Shown here: positions 31,601 to 42,800 of the stretch, one piece after another
Layout of the letters: each line of letters starts with the position of its first letter
How positions within the stretch are numbered: position 1 is the stretch's first letter
Assembly: GCA_029224185.1 (NCBI GenBank)
Contig: CM055205.1
Coordinates: forward strand, 18,511,942-18,575,941
Length of the DNA stretch: 64,000 bases
Reading direction: 5' to 3'
Source: Karalla daura
Taxonomy: Eukaryota > Chordata > Actinopteri > Chaetodontiformes > Leiognathidae
Notes under the pieces: generated by a model
Databases searched by the model: none
Told to the model about the DNA's origin: nothing
Seen by the model: only the letters and a program-made list of their open reading frames with translations
Translations under genes and position numbers: made by a program

Positions 31601-32795
31601 CAAGTGCTACAAAACAATGAAAATGGTGACTGAAAATGCACTACAAAAATGCATGCATTTGCTATGCATTTGCATTAAATAGCTACATATTGTGATTATA
31701 AGTATTGTAAGAAATATTATGCTAAATATTGCCATCATGTAAAAATGTCTAAATAAAGTGAATGCATTACCTCATTAGCTTCCAAGCTGCTACCATTTCA
31801 CATAGATTTTGTACAAATAATTTCTCTTCCATTTAATTATGTTATACGCTAGATATTGAGGGGACCCGCTTAAAGGAGGTCTTTAGACAGGATGACAGGT
31901 TTAAGGAGTAAGGTCCTCCATGTCCTGAGATAAAAACAGCTGTAATTTGGTTATGAGCTGATAAATACTACCCTTTATGTCCTCATTAACATGACTGGTG
32001 GAACATCGAAAGCAAAACTGTCCTTTTCATTAACCAACTGACATTGTTGAAAAGAATTTGGGCAGGTGCTACTGTGCATCTGGTGTGCAGGTTGGAATAT
32101 CATCTGCATAACAATGGGAAGTCAAGTTATTTTGATTTTGAAAGATAAAGTGGGAGCTTCATGTTAAGAGAAAATAAAAGTCCTAGAATTATGTTAACGT
32201 GCACTTATTTGAGAAGTATGATAAACAATAGCATACGTTTGGGGTTCTGGTGGTATTAAAAGCCAGTGCTGCACAAGTGAAGTATATTAGCTGGGTGTTA
32301 CAGTGTTTTCATGTTATTTATACATTACACATTTCTCATCTTGTGTAGACAGGATGACGTCTTGGGGGTATCTAACAACTGGTTACACCTGTGATAAACA
32401 TCTCCACATCAATTCTATTGTGTTTTTTTTCTTTCGAGGTTAAACTAGTCGAGGTACACAGAGTGTCCGCAGTTAACAGGTAAATCGGCTTTGAACACAG
32501 GTGACACAGCTCCACGTAGCTGACGTCATGACCGGCGTAGAGACGTCCTCCAACGTCAGTGGACGTTAGCCGGTTAGCTGCTAGCTGTCAAGACTGTGTC
32601 CAGCTACTGTTCACGGACTTTTAAAGACTTACCCAAGACCCGCACCAGCACCTTCCCCACCGTACCAGCCCATCCCGACCCGGGGTCATAGTAGGAGTTG
32701 AAAATGGCGTCGATGATAAAGATACAGGGAACTCTCAGAGCCACATCCAGCACCGCTAGGGCCTGCTGGCCTAGCCGAGCTTGAGTGGACGCCAT
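25638..32795 (-). CDS. rnf139: RNF139 / TRC8, polytopic ER E3 ubiquitin ligase, complete CDS
   Basis: Six minus-strand exons: 32633-32795, 28224-28879, 27375-27522, 27165-27271, 26736-26987, 25638-26441. All have GT/AG borders with phases 1,0,1,0,0 and total 709 codons plus stop (human about 664). The N-terminus has ALRVPCIFIIDAIFNS; exons 2-5 encode the multi-span TRC8 membrane domain. The RING-H2 finger is C556-C559-C572-H574-H577-C580-C591-C594 in exon 6. An acidic tail follows, interrupted by an Ala/Gly/Pro-rich insert (roughly residues 613-660). TRC8 is known to sit in the ER membrane, ubiquitinate clients in ER-associated degradation (including sterol-regulated HMG-CoA reductase) and limit growth. 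Alanine- and GC-rich exons contrast with the AT-rich flanks. Human RNF139 has, to my memory, only two exons, so four of these introns are remarkable. RNF145 was excluded because the RING and N-terminus fit RNF139 better. Confidence 0.95.
28955..29115 (+). repeat. Teleost dispersed repeat fragment (GTGCTTTTCTAGTCTGCATG type)
   Basis: Shows the landmarks GCTTTTCTAGTC, GACCACTCGAAGCTCTTTAC, GGGATCGAACCCCTGACC and GAGCCACAGTCGCC of a very common short repeat of fish genomes. A second copy lies at 42895-43175 in the same orientation. Confidence 0.65.
30195..30330 (+). repeat. Decayed teleost dispersed repeat fragment
   Basis: Contains CCAGTCCATTGCAGGACACA and GTGTGGGAGGAAAACTGGA, the landmarks shared with the other copies of this family in the window. 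Confidence 0.55.
30700..31060 (+). pseudogene. Disrupted coding-like stretch of unknown origin in rnf139 intron 1
   Basis: Three consecutive plus-strand segments look protein-like but lie in three different frames. The first (about 30705-30812) has AELEGKSRDKLSNISRK; the second (30813-30944) has KKLAYLRCTKEELLARED; the third (about 30945-31056) has RKLYEALGFQSTGKDLA followed by HVTHLQKYVSILSRV. Composition is charged and amphipathic, as for a helical protein. If real, it is a frameshifted, probably processed, gene copy. The family was not recognised, and chance in A-rich DNA cannot be excluded. Confidence 0.3.
32521..32528. promoter_or_regulatory. Perfect CRE (TGACGTCA) inside rnf139 intron 1
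   Basis: The palindromic CREB/ATF site TGACGTCA lies 105 bp downstream of the exon 1 donor, in the context GCTGACGTCATGACCGGCGT. That context recurs upstream of the gene at 33140. Confidence 0.5.
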
Positions 32796-32920
32796 ACAGC
32801 TTCAGTGGAGGAGTTCACAGTCCTGGTGGGCTATCCATGCACCATTAAAATAGGTTAAGGTCCACCTCTCGTCCTCGGCTGCCCGTCTATTTGATAGCTG
32901 GGGACCTGCTGCCGTACGCC

Positions 32921-33064
32921 ATGTCCGCCCCGATCAACCTCCTGTTGCTCCTTCTTCTCCTTCCTCGGTTCAGGGTCGGGCTGCTCCCATCTCAAGTGAC
33001 ACCGTCTCCAGCTGTCTCTACTCGGGGCTTGTCTGTCCCAGAACCATCACAGATCCAGGGCTAG
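32921..33064 (+). other. Small open frame, 47 aa, signal-peptide-like, divergent to rnf139
   Basis: ATG at 32921 opens MSAPINLLLLLLLLPRF, a leucine-rich stretch like a signal peptide, then a Ser/Pro-rich tail and a TAG at 33062-33064. It lies about 125 bp upstream of the rnf139 start on the opposite strand. No family was recognised. It may be chance in a CpG-rich promoter. Confidence 0.15.
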
Positions 33065-33141
33065 GTAGGAGCTGGTCATCCCTGTTGCTTACGGGATGAC
33101 CAGACCGCAGAAGTTGCTCGGCTGTTAGTTCCGTTGTGAGC

Positions 33142-33183
33142 TGACGTCACGTCCGGCGTCAGAGGGCGTGGCAGCTGACGTAA
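33142..33183. promoter_or_regulatory. CRE pair upstream of rnf139
   Basis: TGACGTCA at 33142-33149 and TGACGTAA at 33176-33183, both preceded by GC or AGC. They lie about 350-390 bp upstream of the rnf139 start codon. CREB/ATF-family binding is inferred only from the motif. Confidence 0.45.
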
Positions 33184-33964
33184 TATCTGGATTTAAATGG
33201 AAATTGAATAAAAATACCAAAGACTTCAAAAATAAATACAAAATCGTTTTCCTCACTCAGTCTGGTATCAAACCACGTTTAAAGTGTCATTTTTATGCAA
33301 CATAGAGTTGGATAAAAACATAAAAAATCTGGACAGTTTGTATGTACTGTATATTATACTGTATTTTAACTACCAAATATACAAAAGAATTGTACTGTTT
33401 ACAGTATTAGATATAAAAAGAGAAAGGTTTTTAAGTAAGTTTTTATGCGTGATAACCAATGTCTGTTATGATGAAAATAATAATTGAAAATGGGTTTATT
33501 CATCCATTAACTCAGTCCCTTCACACATACCGCTACAGGAATGTGAAATAAACTTTTATTGGCCCAACCAGAAGATTGCACATAATGTCGCCTGTTAATC
33601 TTGTGACCTGTCACAATGTACTGACCAAGATAGGCCCACAAAACCATGAAAATATAAACATATCTTTGGCACGTACAATGCTGGCGCTGGCAGTGGCACC
33701 CAGCCTCAACATCACATGCACACACATTGTCTAATCAAGGACACACTGTCATATAAGTCATTTAGAGCCATCTTGAGTTTTGAATTGAGTCTCCAACTGA
33801 CATTAATGCATGTTTTAAGAGTATTAGAAGAAACTGGGATATCTGGAGAAAACCCAAGTAGAATATGCAAAAAGTAGAATATGCAAAAACACCATGCTAT
33901 CCACTTGTGATAAAGAACAATAACACATGAATTTTCAGGTGCAAAAAACATGAAACGCATTTTT

Positions 33965-33970
33965 TTTATT
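33965..33970 (-). terminator. Probable tatdn1 polyadenylation signal
   Basis: AATAAA on the minus strand (TTTATT on plus), 100 bp past the tatdn1 stop codon. Confidence 0.6.
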
Positions 33971-34069
33971 ACAGAATGAAGCAGATTGGGTGGCAATTCT
34001 GACTTTTTGGAGCCATCATCTTAACAGTAAAATAAGGCCATATCAGGGGTTGTTTAATGTTGTTAATCA

Positions 34070-36699
34070 TCAGCTGGAGCTGAAGAAAATTTTGATGGTG
34101 TTATTATAGAGTGCATTGGCCAGCTCCAGCGGTTCCTCCTCCCTCGCTGCTGCCATCACTTCCAGTACTTGTCTGGAAAAGACAAAGACCTGAATCTTAA
34201 CATGAGTTCATAAACTTCAGCTTATAATGGTTGCACCGTCACTATGACAGGACTCACATGATGTGACAGGGCTCGTTCCTGTCTTTCAGACAGTGCCCCG
34301 CCTCCCATTTCTTCTTTGTGGGAAATGTGGTTTTAATGTTCTTGGAACCTGCATGAGTGTTCTTCACACCACACCAAGGTGCATCTGTGAAGAAGCAGAA
34401 GGGAATCATTGCATATGACAGTTTAATAACTACAATAACAAGGGCAACACAAGGCCTCATTACTATGATAAAATGGCAGCAACTCACCAGTCTCTATCAT
34501 GAGTCTCTCGGCAGGTATGGACTTCATTGCTTCAATGTTGGCCTCTGTTTTTAGGGAACTGCAAACCAAAAATAAAGACAGACCTTGAACTAAAGCAGCT
34601 TGGACAAACTGTCCTGCATCAATGTGTCATATTCACTCACCATCCGTTTATACCAATGTAAAGGTCTAGGTCAATGAGAGCAGCAGCATCCTCTGCAGTG
34701 CCATCAAAGGAGTGCACCTAGAAGACAACATTAAGTGAAATAAGAGGGATCCTGATTTCACTTCTCACCTTGTGTTTCATACAGTTTTAAATGTAGGGGA
34801 AAACTACTTCTGTAGCAAAGAAAAGGAGATAAAATCGTCTTTAACTCCCTGTTAGTACAAAAAGGTAATTTTCCACCCTGAGGTTCAAACTACAGAAGTG
34901 TAAATCTAAAATAAATGCACTTACCACTCCTCCAACACATCGGTCTCGGTTTCTTTTCATGATGTCTGTTAGAACAGAAATAAAGAAACGCTAAATTACT
35001 CTCTTGCCATCTCATTAGCCAGACCACACAAACCAGGTGCACAAACCCACCGATGAATTCCTGGTGGGAGTTTCTGCAGTGCAGGAACATTGGCAGCTTG
35101 GTCTCCTCTGCCAGGTCAAACTGCTTCTCAAAGTATCTATTACAGAGCAAAAAAAGAGTGGGAGAGAGGATGAAGCCGATACAGAAAAGTCAAGGGTCAT
35201 ATCTTATATCCTAAGCTTTAAAACCCATTTGCTTCTGTGCTCACGTGCCTCAGAATGCCTGCTTTTTGGTGTAATAGTCTCCAATACAACAGCTCACAGA
35301 TCACTGTCATACAACCAAAGACTGACATCACAACCGGTCAATCACATGCAACACATGAAATGAGAACAGTAAACTTACTTGAGCTGAGTTTCTTTAGGGC
35401 AAAATTCCAGCCTGTCAAAATCTGGAACAACATCAAAATGCATTAATCAGGAAACATTATGTAGTTGAAACACCCCCCACACTTTTGTTCTTCTTTATTT
35501 GTGGCATTCTCTGCATTTGCTCTATGCCTGTGCTATTGTGACACATCTTGAGCTGTACACACCTAGTCCACACTCTCCGATGGCCACCACCTTTCCTTTG
35601 TGTGCTGTTGCCAGCTCCCTCAGGCCTGAGAAATATTCAGATTCGCCTTTCTGCTCAAATTCACTGCAACAGGTGGGATGGCAGCCGACCGTACTGTAGA
35701 ACTCATCTGTAAAAATTACAGTGACCAAGGTTTTGCAATCCATCCCTCGACCACGACCATCAAAATGGATCACGAATAATTCACTTGAATGACTTTGTTG
35801 TTTTCAATACCTCTGGTCTCAGCTAGTTTAAGGGCTTCCTTGCTGTCTTCAAGGTTTCCTCCTGTGATCATAAACTATAAACAACCAGCAGGTATAAGAT
35901 CATATTGAAGTGAATAAATTCTGATTTCAACTTGATGATGATGGCACTCACGAAGACATCAGGGTGCAAACCCACAAACTGATGATGGGAACTGGAGTAT
36001 CAGAGTGGACATAAGCTTACCTTTTCAACCCCAATTTTGAGAGCTCTGTCAATGATCTGATTGAAGTCATCTGCCAGAAAAAACAAAACTGGTTTTAGAT
36101 TTACAGATTATTAGATCAACAGGCCTCAGTATAAGACAGTTTGCTCACCGTCATGTTTCTGCTTCCCTCTGTAGAGCCCCCTAAACATGGGATCTGTCAG
36201 GTTCACACCGATATCTGCAGATGGAGAGGCTGGACTTTAACAATACTCAGAACTGCAATCAGATTTATTCCCATTTATTATTATACACTTGCAAGGAATT
36301 TGCTGTGGTGTTTGGCACAGTAAAGACATGTCAGCATACTGCTGCATTTCCAAACACGTCATTCATTGCTCAAGTGGTGGGACATCTTCTCCTTACTGAC
36401 ACAGTCCTACTAGAAAATCCTATCCAGTCACAGTTAAAAAGTCCTCACAAACTTACAACACTGAGACGAAGGGTGTTTTAGAAGTACATCAACCACAATC
36501 CTGGCACCTGTCATTTCCACACACCACTGTCAAGCTCTGACTGCTGTTGTCACTTTTCAACTAGGCTAACTCGTAGCTAACCCATGCTAACTGAACACAC
36601 AGGCTGTTTGCGACAGACGACAGCCTACAGTCTTTTTTATCCTTTATCAAAAAACCCGTTAAAAGCATATATTTTACCAATGAACTTGTGCTGGGCCAT
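34070..36699 (-). CDS. tatdn1: TATDN1, TatD-family metal-dependent nuclease, complete CDS
   Basis: Twelve minus-strand exons: 36678-36699, 36149-36214, 36021-36070, 35811-35874, 35563-35706, 35379-35421, 35051-35136, 34925-34965, 34641-34717, 34488-34558, 34258-34384, 34070-34172. Splice sites are all GT-AG and the frame is unbroken: 297 codons plus stop, the human length. The TIM-barrel metal-binding landmarks of TatD enzymes are present: IGVNLTDPMF near the N-terminus, STVGCHPT, AIGECGLDFDR, MFLHCRNSH, VVHSFDGT and MIETDAPWCGVK. TATDN1 is a 3'-to-5' exonuclease/endonuclease family member implicated in DNA processing and chromosome segregation. The start ATG at 36699 gives the expected short first exon. 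The gene is divergent from ndufb9. Confidence 0.96.
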
Positions 36700-37033
36700 G
36701 TTTGAACAAGTGATACTTCTGCAGAAAATCACACATGCAGCTCTCACTAGTCTCATCATCCGTATTACCATAATTACCATAGGATGGGGGAATCACATTT
36801 TTGAATAAGCATACATTTGCATACTTTGTGATTATATACATTTCTAAGGCTCTCAGACAATGATTTTTATTTTCCTTAGTCAGTAAGGATAACAAATATC
36901 TGCGGAAAATTTATGACAAAACACGCTACACAAAAGCTCATGGAGCATTTGTGTTATTATTTACGGTTAAACCGGGTGAGGTCCCACAATCCTCTGCGCG
37001 CGGACTGCGAGAAGGTGACAGGGGACGGTGAAA
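36700..37033. promoter_or_regulatory. Bidirectional promoter between tatdn1 and ndufb9
   Basis: Only 334 bp separate the start codons of two divergently transcribed housekeeping genes. No TATA box was seen, and the ndufb9-proximal part contains a CpG-containing stretch (about 36980-37030). I recall the same head-to-head arrangement in mammals, which makes a shared promoter likely. Confidence 0.75.
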
Positions 37034-39132
37034 ATGGCCTCTGCCTTTCTAACCCACCAGCAGAAAGTTATGCGACTTTACAAGAAGTCGCTGAGGCACC
37101 TCGAGTCATGGTGCATGTACAGGTAAGATGAGATGTCTACGTTTCGGATCCACAATAAACAGCGTGTAATACCGCAACCTGTCCCCGTCTATTTGCTGTC
37201 AAAGTGAAGCTAACCTCGAGCTAGCCGCTTAACCAGGTCGCTCTGTCCTGCAACACAATGTTCATCTTCATCAGCTCTAAAGCTCCGATACAACCACACT
37301 AGGTTACTATTAGTGTCCAGTTCACAATTAACTACTGAAGACTGATCAAAGGTTATTTGCGGGTTCAATCTTTAAACGGGTTTTAGCATAGGGCGAAGCC
37401 TGTTGAAGCCGTGCAATAACATTACCAAAACAGGACCTACTCTTGGTCAATTTAGTATTTCATTAAAGGATAATGTATGAAATATCTCCCATCTTATATC
37501 TAATACATCTTCTTTGAATGTTTAACACAATATTTTGTCATATGCAGCTGTTTGGAGGTGTAAACAACACTTCCAGCATATCTTAGTGGATAGAAACTTT
37601 ATTGATCCCTTCAGGGAAAATGAAGTTGCAGCGTACAGAGGTAGCAAGAAAAACAAAAAGCATCCATGAGTGCTGGGGTTATAGTAAATTATCAGTGCCA
37701 CAGTTCCAAGATTGCAGTTGTACCTATTTACAAAGGTATTGTGAGTAAAATGACTGTGGAGATCTTCGGTCGTAATCAGTCACAGCAACTGTATCAGCAG
37801 ATTTTTTAATATGTTTGGAGCTGTAGCAACTAAGCATGAAAAACATTTTTGAGAATGATTTTAAGATTTTAAATCAATATTCTGTTCTCTCAAATAAGGT
37901 GAAAATGACGTACAACTTATCTATGACAGTAGCTGATCCTTAGTCTCTTTCAAAAGATGTGTGTGACATTCCAGCCTGTCTAGTTTTGCATTTTTACTCT
38001 CATTGATGTAGTTTGATGTGAGATATTAAAGTTTTGAACTGTTTTCCTTTTATAGAGACAAATACCGATTCTATGCCTGCCTGCTGCGGGCTCGCTTCGA
38101 TGAGAACAAGAATGAGAAGGACATGATGAAGGCCACCATGATGTTAAAGGCAGGCGAGGAGGAGTTCTGGGCCAACCAACATCCCCAGCCCTACATCTTC
38201 CCCGACTCCCCTGGAGGGACCTCGTACGAGAGATATGAGTGCTACAAGGTGAGGCAGCACTTCCGATGTTAAACCTTTGATAGGGATTTTTGTTTTTTTG
38301 TGAAAGAGTGCTAGTTGGAATCTGGTTCTATCTATGAACCAGTTGACAAGCAGCTCAACCAGCTCATTGTGTCACTGTATACGTCAGTTATATTGTCCTA
38401 GAGGATTAAGTCCACGACATTTTGACCGCAGTCCTCTTTGGTCAATATAGTTTTTCGTTAGCTGTCATTTCATCATGTCCGTGGCTTCTCTTATATAGTT
38501 AGAAAAAAAAGTTTTGTTTGTCTCACGCTCTGATGTATACTTGATTCTTACTCCTTGCCCAGCAGAGCAGTAATGGTGCTCTGGAATATCTTTTTAGAGT
38601 CAGAGTCAGTTATTTAATAAAGGAAAAACAAAGAAGGGTCCAAAATAAGTTAAAAGACCTGCTGACTGACTAACAGGTTTTGGAAATGCTAACTTTGGTG
38701 ACGTATCATCAAAATCCTGCTTTGTTCCTGTAGTACCCGGAGTGGTTCTTGGACCACTGGCATCCTTCAGAGAAGGCCATGTATCCTGACTACTTTGCCA
38801 AGAGAGAGCAGTGGAAGAAGCTGAGGTTGCAGAGTTGGGACAAAGAGGTGGGTTGTTCAGCCTCCTGTTAGTCTTTTACATATATTGCCACCTTAAACAT
38901 TCATTTTTTTCTTGTTTACCTACTAAGCATTTGTTAATGCATTTTCTGTGTATTTAAAGTTTGTAGTGACCTTCTTCACTCCCCTCCCGTCTGGTTCCAG
39001 GTGGCCCAGCTGCAGGCTGAGGCTGGCACCACAGGTCCCGATCCTGAAGCTCTCCCTCCTGCCCGCAAGGAGGGCGACCTCCCCCCTCTGTGGTGGCAGT
39101 TTGTCACCCGCCCCAAGGCGGTCCCCTCATAA
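37034..39132 (+). CDS. ndufb9: NDUFB9, complex I accessory subunit B22 (LYR-motif), complete CDS
   Basis: Four exons: 37034-37122, 38056-38248, 38734-38847 and 39001-39132. They have GT-AG borders and total 175 codons plus stop (human 179). Exon 1 encodes MASAFLTHQQKVMRLYKKSL, the LYR-family helix with LYK in place of LYR. Exon 2 contains HPQPYIFPDSPGGTSYERYE and exon 3 DHWHPSEKAMYPDYFAKRE. Exon 4 ends with PARKEGDLPPLWWQFVTRP. NDUFB9 is a supernumerary subunit on the matrix side of the membrane arm of mitochondrial NADH:ubiquinone oxidoreductase, where it binds the acyl carrier protein NDUFAB1. It shares a promoter with tatdn1 and converges on the fibrinogen-domain gene. Confidence 0.97.
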
Positions 39133-39340
39133 ACATCGTCCGTGTGGGTCGAGAACTCTCCCAATCACCCAACAGGAGCACGAAGACTGGCTGACCTCAT
39201 ACTGAACCATCTGTCTGGGCAGAGTGTTTCACTGGAGCAAGGAGGTTCACCTGTGCAGGTGTCCTGAGCGTGTAAACAGCTTGCCTGCATTCACCTGGTC
39301 CAGTCCTGTAGATAAATACCTGTAACTGTTCCAATGAATG

Positions 39341-39346
39341 AATAAA
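39341..39346 (+). terminator. Probable ndufb9 polyadenylation signal
   Basis: AATAAA 209 bp downstream of the ndufb9 stop codon. Confidence 0.65.
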
Positions 39347-39424
39347 TGTATAATTAAAGTTACGGCTGTGAGTATGTATGTGCTTCTAGAAGTTGTATAG
39401 TTGCTAACTCTTCTGGTTCCTATC

Positions 39425-39620
39425 TTCAGCACACAGGCACCTTGGGTAGGTCTCCAGTCCGTCACAGAAACACAGACATCCACAATTTGCTTTCACACTC
39501 ACTACTAGGAGCAAGAGTCACCAGTGGGTCTAAACATAATTTTGAACTGTGAGAGGAAACCAAAGTACAGAAAGAACATTCAAACGCCACACAGAAATGG
39601 CTCTGACCTGAATGATTTGG
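39425..39620 (+). repeat. Decayed teleost dispersed repeat fragment
   Basis: Contains CCAGTCCGTCACAGAAACAC and GAACTGTGAGAGGAAACCAA, landmarks of the dispersed family seen elsewhere in the window. It fills most of the ndufb9 to fibrinogen-domain gene interval. Confidence 0.5.
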
Positions 39621-39780
39621 GAGAGATAACCTGTGCCGATGACATACAAACTTAAAGGGAGTCCCGCAGTCTGATTGGCCCTCTTCAAAGTCTCAAGATT
39701 TTCCCTGCTGTGCGTTGTGCATACTGGCTCAGTTTTCCAGAGATTACTTTAAAAATACATCCAGAAGTTTTATAAAACAT

Positions 39781-39786
39781 TTTATT
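39781..39786 (-). terminator. Probable polyadenylation signal of the fibrinogen-domain gene
   Basis: AATAAA on the minus strand, 83 bp past the stop codon of the gene at 39869-44072. Confidence 0.55.
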
Positions 39787-39868
39787 TCAACGTTTACATT
39801 CAGTGCCAAGGAGGATCCCTTTGTGATGCTCCAGTCCGTTGTTGCCTAGCGATGCATGCTCGCTGTTG

Positions 39869-42800
39869 CTATGGCGACGAGCGCGGCCTGAAGTTGCGGG
39901 GCCTCATCATCATGGTGACCGCTTTCAGGGAGTAGAAATCTGAATCCTTCCAGGAAAACCAGACGATTCCGTCCGGCCCGAGCAGGTTCTGGGCCTTTAG
40001 GGAGTAGCGCCCACCCTGGTGGTAGGAAAACACAGTTTAGATGCATTAAAAAACGCTAACTGACAACAGCATTGTGTGTTATGGGGTACCTTGTAGTAGA
40101 CGCCATTGAGGTTGGTGTAGAAGCACTGGTGGAACCACCAGCCGGAGTGGCTGATCTCCGCACAGATGTTGCCAGTGTCCGGTGTGCTGAAGGCTCTCCG
40201 GTCATGGTACCAACCGAACGAGTCTTCCACTGTCCCACTGAAACCAGAGACGTGAAGGCGGTAATGGTTCTCCTCGTTCTCTATCCTGCAGGAGATAAGA
40301 GGAGGTAGAGGAAGAGGTTTTCATATCCTTAATTGGGCTGATATGTTGATTGAGTTCTCATGCAGTGTCTTCAGTTCAGGGTTGGGCTCAAACAAAATCT
40401 TGTGAATTTGATATTGATTTCCAACAATAATGATAACAGTATAAGATGAATACAATATTTGTCTTTCTCTTCGTTTTAAAAGTGCAAGAAAACATCTCTG
40501 AGACAAAATGCCTGACTAGTTTTGATCATTATAAAAGTACATCAACATAGTAGTACATCAATATCTAACTGTTTTCACAACGAAAAACGTGTCTACAGTG
40601 TCTTTTTCCTGGATACAAATGATGCTGATATTAAAAAAACAACCATCCTCAACTTTAGTCTTTTACTTTCTTCTTAAGTTCTTAGTCCCTCGTTATAGAA
40701 ATACCTGAAGGTGTGGTACGTGGCGTGCTTGTGGGCGTGGCTCCAGTCCTGCAGGTCGATGCGCAGGCTGTAGTGGCCGTGGTTGGACAGCAGGTGGAGC
40801 TGTTGGTTCCCCAGCCAGTGTTCTCCTCTGGGTTCCCCGAAGCCACTCCTGTACTCGGACCAGCCGCGATTGAAGCTCACGGTGCCGTCACTGCGCCTCT
40901 GGAACACCGTCCAGCCTCCGCCTGGGCCACACACACACACACACACACATGCATAAATACATATATGCAAAACCACACACAAAAAACAAACCCACATGCA
41001 CACAGAGAGTTAATCATGTGGGTAGACATACAGATGTACTGGGAAAGTAACATTAAAGTGGTGTATTGTAGAGCAGATAGATAGTTGGGTAGTATTCCAC
41101 CCGTATTCCACCCCCCTCCTCTTCCCCATCCAAAAATCTGTTGAATATATGGTCTCCAAGATCGGGGACGTAACAGCTACTAGACTGAACGGACACAGAG
41201 CTCGATCTTAAACATGCTGCGCAGTCACTGCGTTCGTCTCACCCTCCGTGTCCATGTCGCAGTAGACAGGCAGGGTGGTGCCTGGCGACAGGACGATGTT
41301 GTACACCCCAGAGCGCCGAACGCCATTGTGGTACAGGGAAGCACAGTCCGATGGACAGAAGGACAGGTACTGTCCATCTAAGAGAGAGAGAGAGAGCTTA
41401 ACACAAGAAGAGGTGGAGTATTTGGTAGAAATTTGGTTTTATGCACACATACACACAAAGTAAACAAGCTTTCAAGAGTAAAGCAGGACATGCCAAAAGC
41501 CAAAGATGTGGGGCTTAAAACACTGACTCTAATGCATGGATTGATGGGGTTTTGGGGGCGTGGGGTGTACCTGGAGGGAGAGTGTCTCTCATGCCCAGCA
41601 GCGGGGCAGTCCTGACCACACAGCCCAGGTCGCGGCTCATGTCCTGCACGGTCGCCGACAGATTGCGGAGCTGCGTTTGCAGCTCGGCCAGCAACGCCGC
41701 GTGGACGTGGAGCAGCGTATCGGCCTCGGCCTGACGCAGCTCCAGGGACCGCAGCCGCCGGTCAAAGGTCGAGTTGAACCTGCCGGTTTCCTCGGCCTGA
41801 GAGTGACAGAGCGATTTTTACACGTTTGTAAATAACCAGCTACAAGGTCTCTGGGATCGGCCTATAATTTTCTCTCAAAATTAAGAGTGTGAAGAACCTT
41901 TTAAGAGGGCTGCATAGTGTTTGCAGATTCATAGAAACGTGAAACGTTCATTCCACGCACTACGTTGTTTGCCAGTCTGATTTATGTGGGATTAATATTC
42001 AACTTTTAAAACTTATTTTCCCTGACCACAATGTGTGAAAGGGTATACGGTTTCATCAAAACATGAGTTTTTGTTTATAGCTGCTAAACCCTGTTTATGG
42101 CCGTGTATGTTTTGATTACAAGTGATCTATAAATGCTGTTGACCTGCTGTATTGCATTCCTAATAAATGTTTTCAACCTGTCATTTCTAATGAAATATAT
42201 CCATATTCATGTCATTATGGTAAAGATGGTAAAGCTGAGAAGGTCAAGTCCACTGTGCAAATTATTAAATACATTTTAATGCATATTTACCTCAAAAGAA
42301 AATACCTGAATAAAGATAAAGCATGATATACTGTAGTGATAAAGAAGAGAACATGGCTACTATTGAACCTTTATGTTGCACTTATCTTTTTGGCATTATT
42401 CAGATGTTTTTTTTCGCTTAGACAGTTGTGCATGGAAGTTATGAAATTTGCTGGTCCTCTCCAGGATAAACCTCTAGCCTGGACTTGGACCTGGACTTGG
42501 ACTCTGAAGCTCAGAAAACTGCTCTCTGGGTCAGAAAGGAGGATGTGAGGCCCCCGCCCAAAAGAACTGCAGCTAATCCTGTTAGCGTTCAGGGTTAAGG
42601 AGGAATTAGTGGGTGTCAAGACAAAGGCAGACAGAGAGATAAAGACAGGCAGAGACAAACAGAGCGAGGAAGGAAACGAGCCTTTGTTCGCCTTTATTCA
42701 TTCTCTTTCAGCAAGAGTGCAGTGCAGTGCGTAACGATTGTCGTGAATTGTCGCAGAGATCACAGACCCACCGCAAATGTCTGAAACATCGAAGGTGTGT

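Larger units (their letters stand above)
28880..32632 (-). other. rnf139 intron 1 (3.75 kb)
   Basis: Contains dispersed repeat fragments (28955-29115, 30195-30330), a disrupted coding-like stretch (30700-31060), and a perfect CRE 105 bp inside the intron. Nothing else is recognised. Confidence 0.75.
32796..34069. other. rnf139 promoter region and tatdn1 3' flank
   Basis: The left part is GC-rich and must hold the rnf139 promoter. It contains two CRE-type sites and a 47-codon plus-strand open frame with a hydrophobic start (32921-33064). The right part (about 33490-33870) has decayed dispersed-repeat sequence. No additional gene is supported. Confidence 0.6.
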
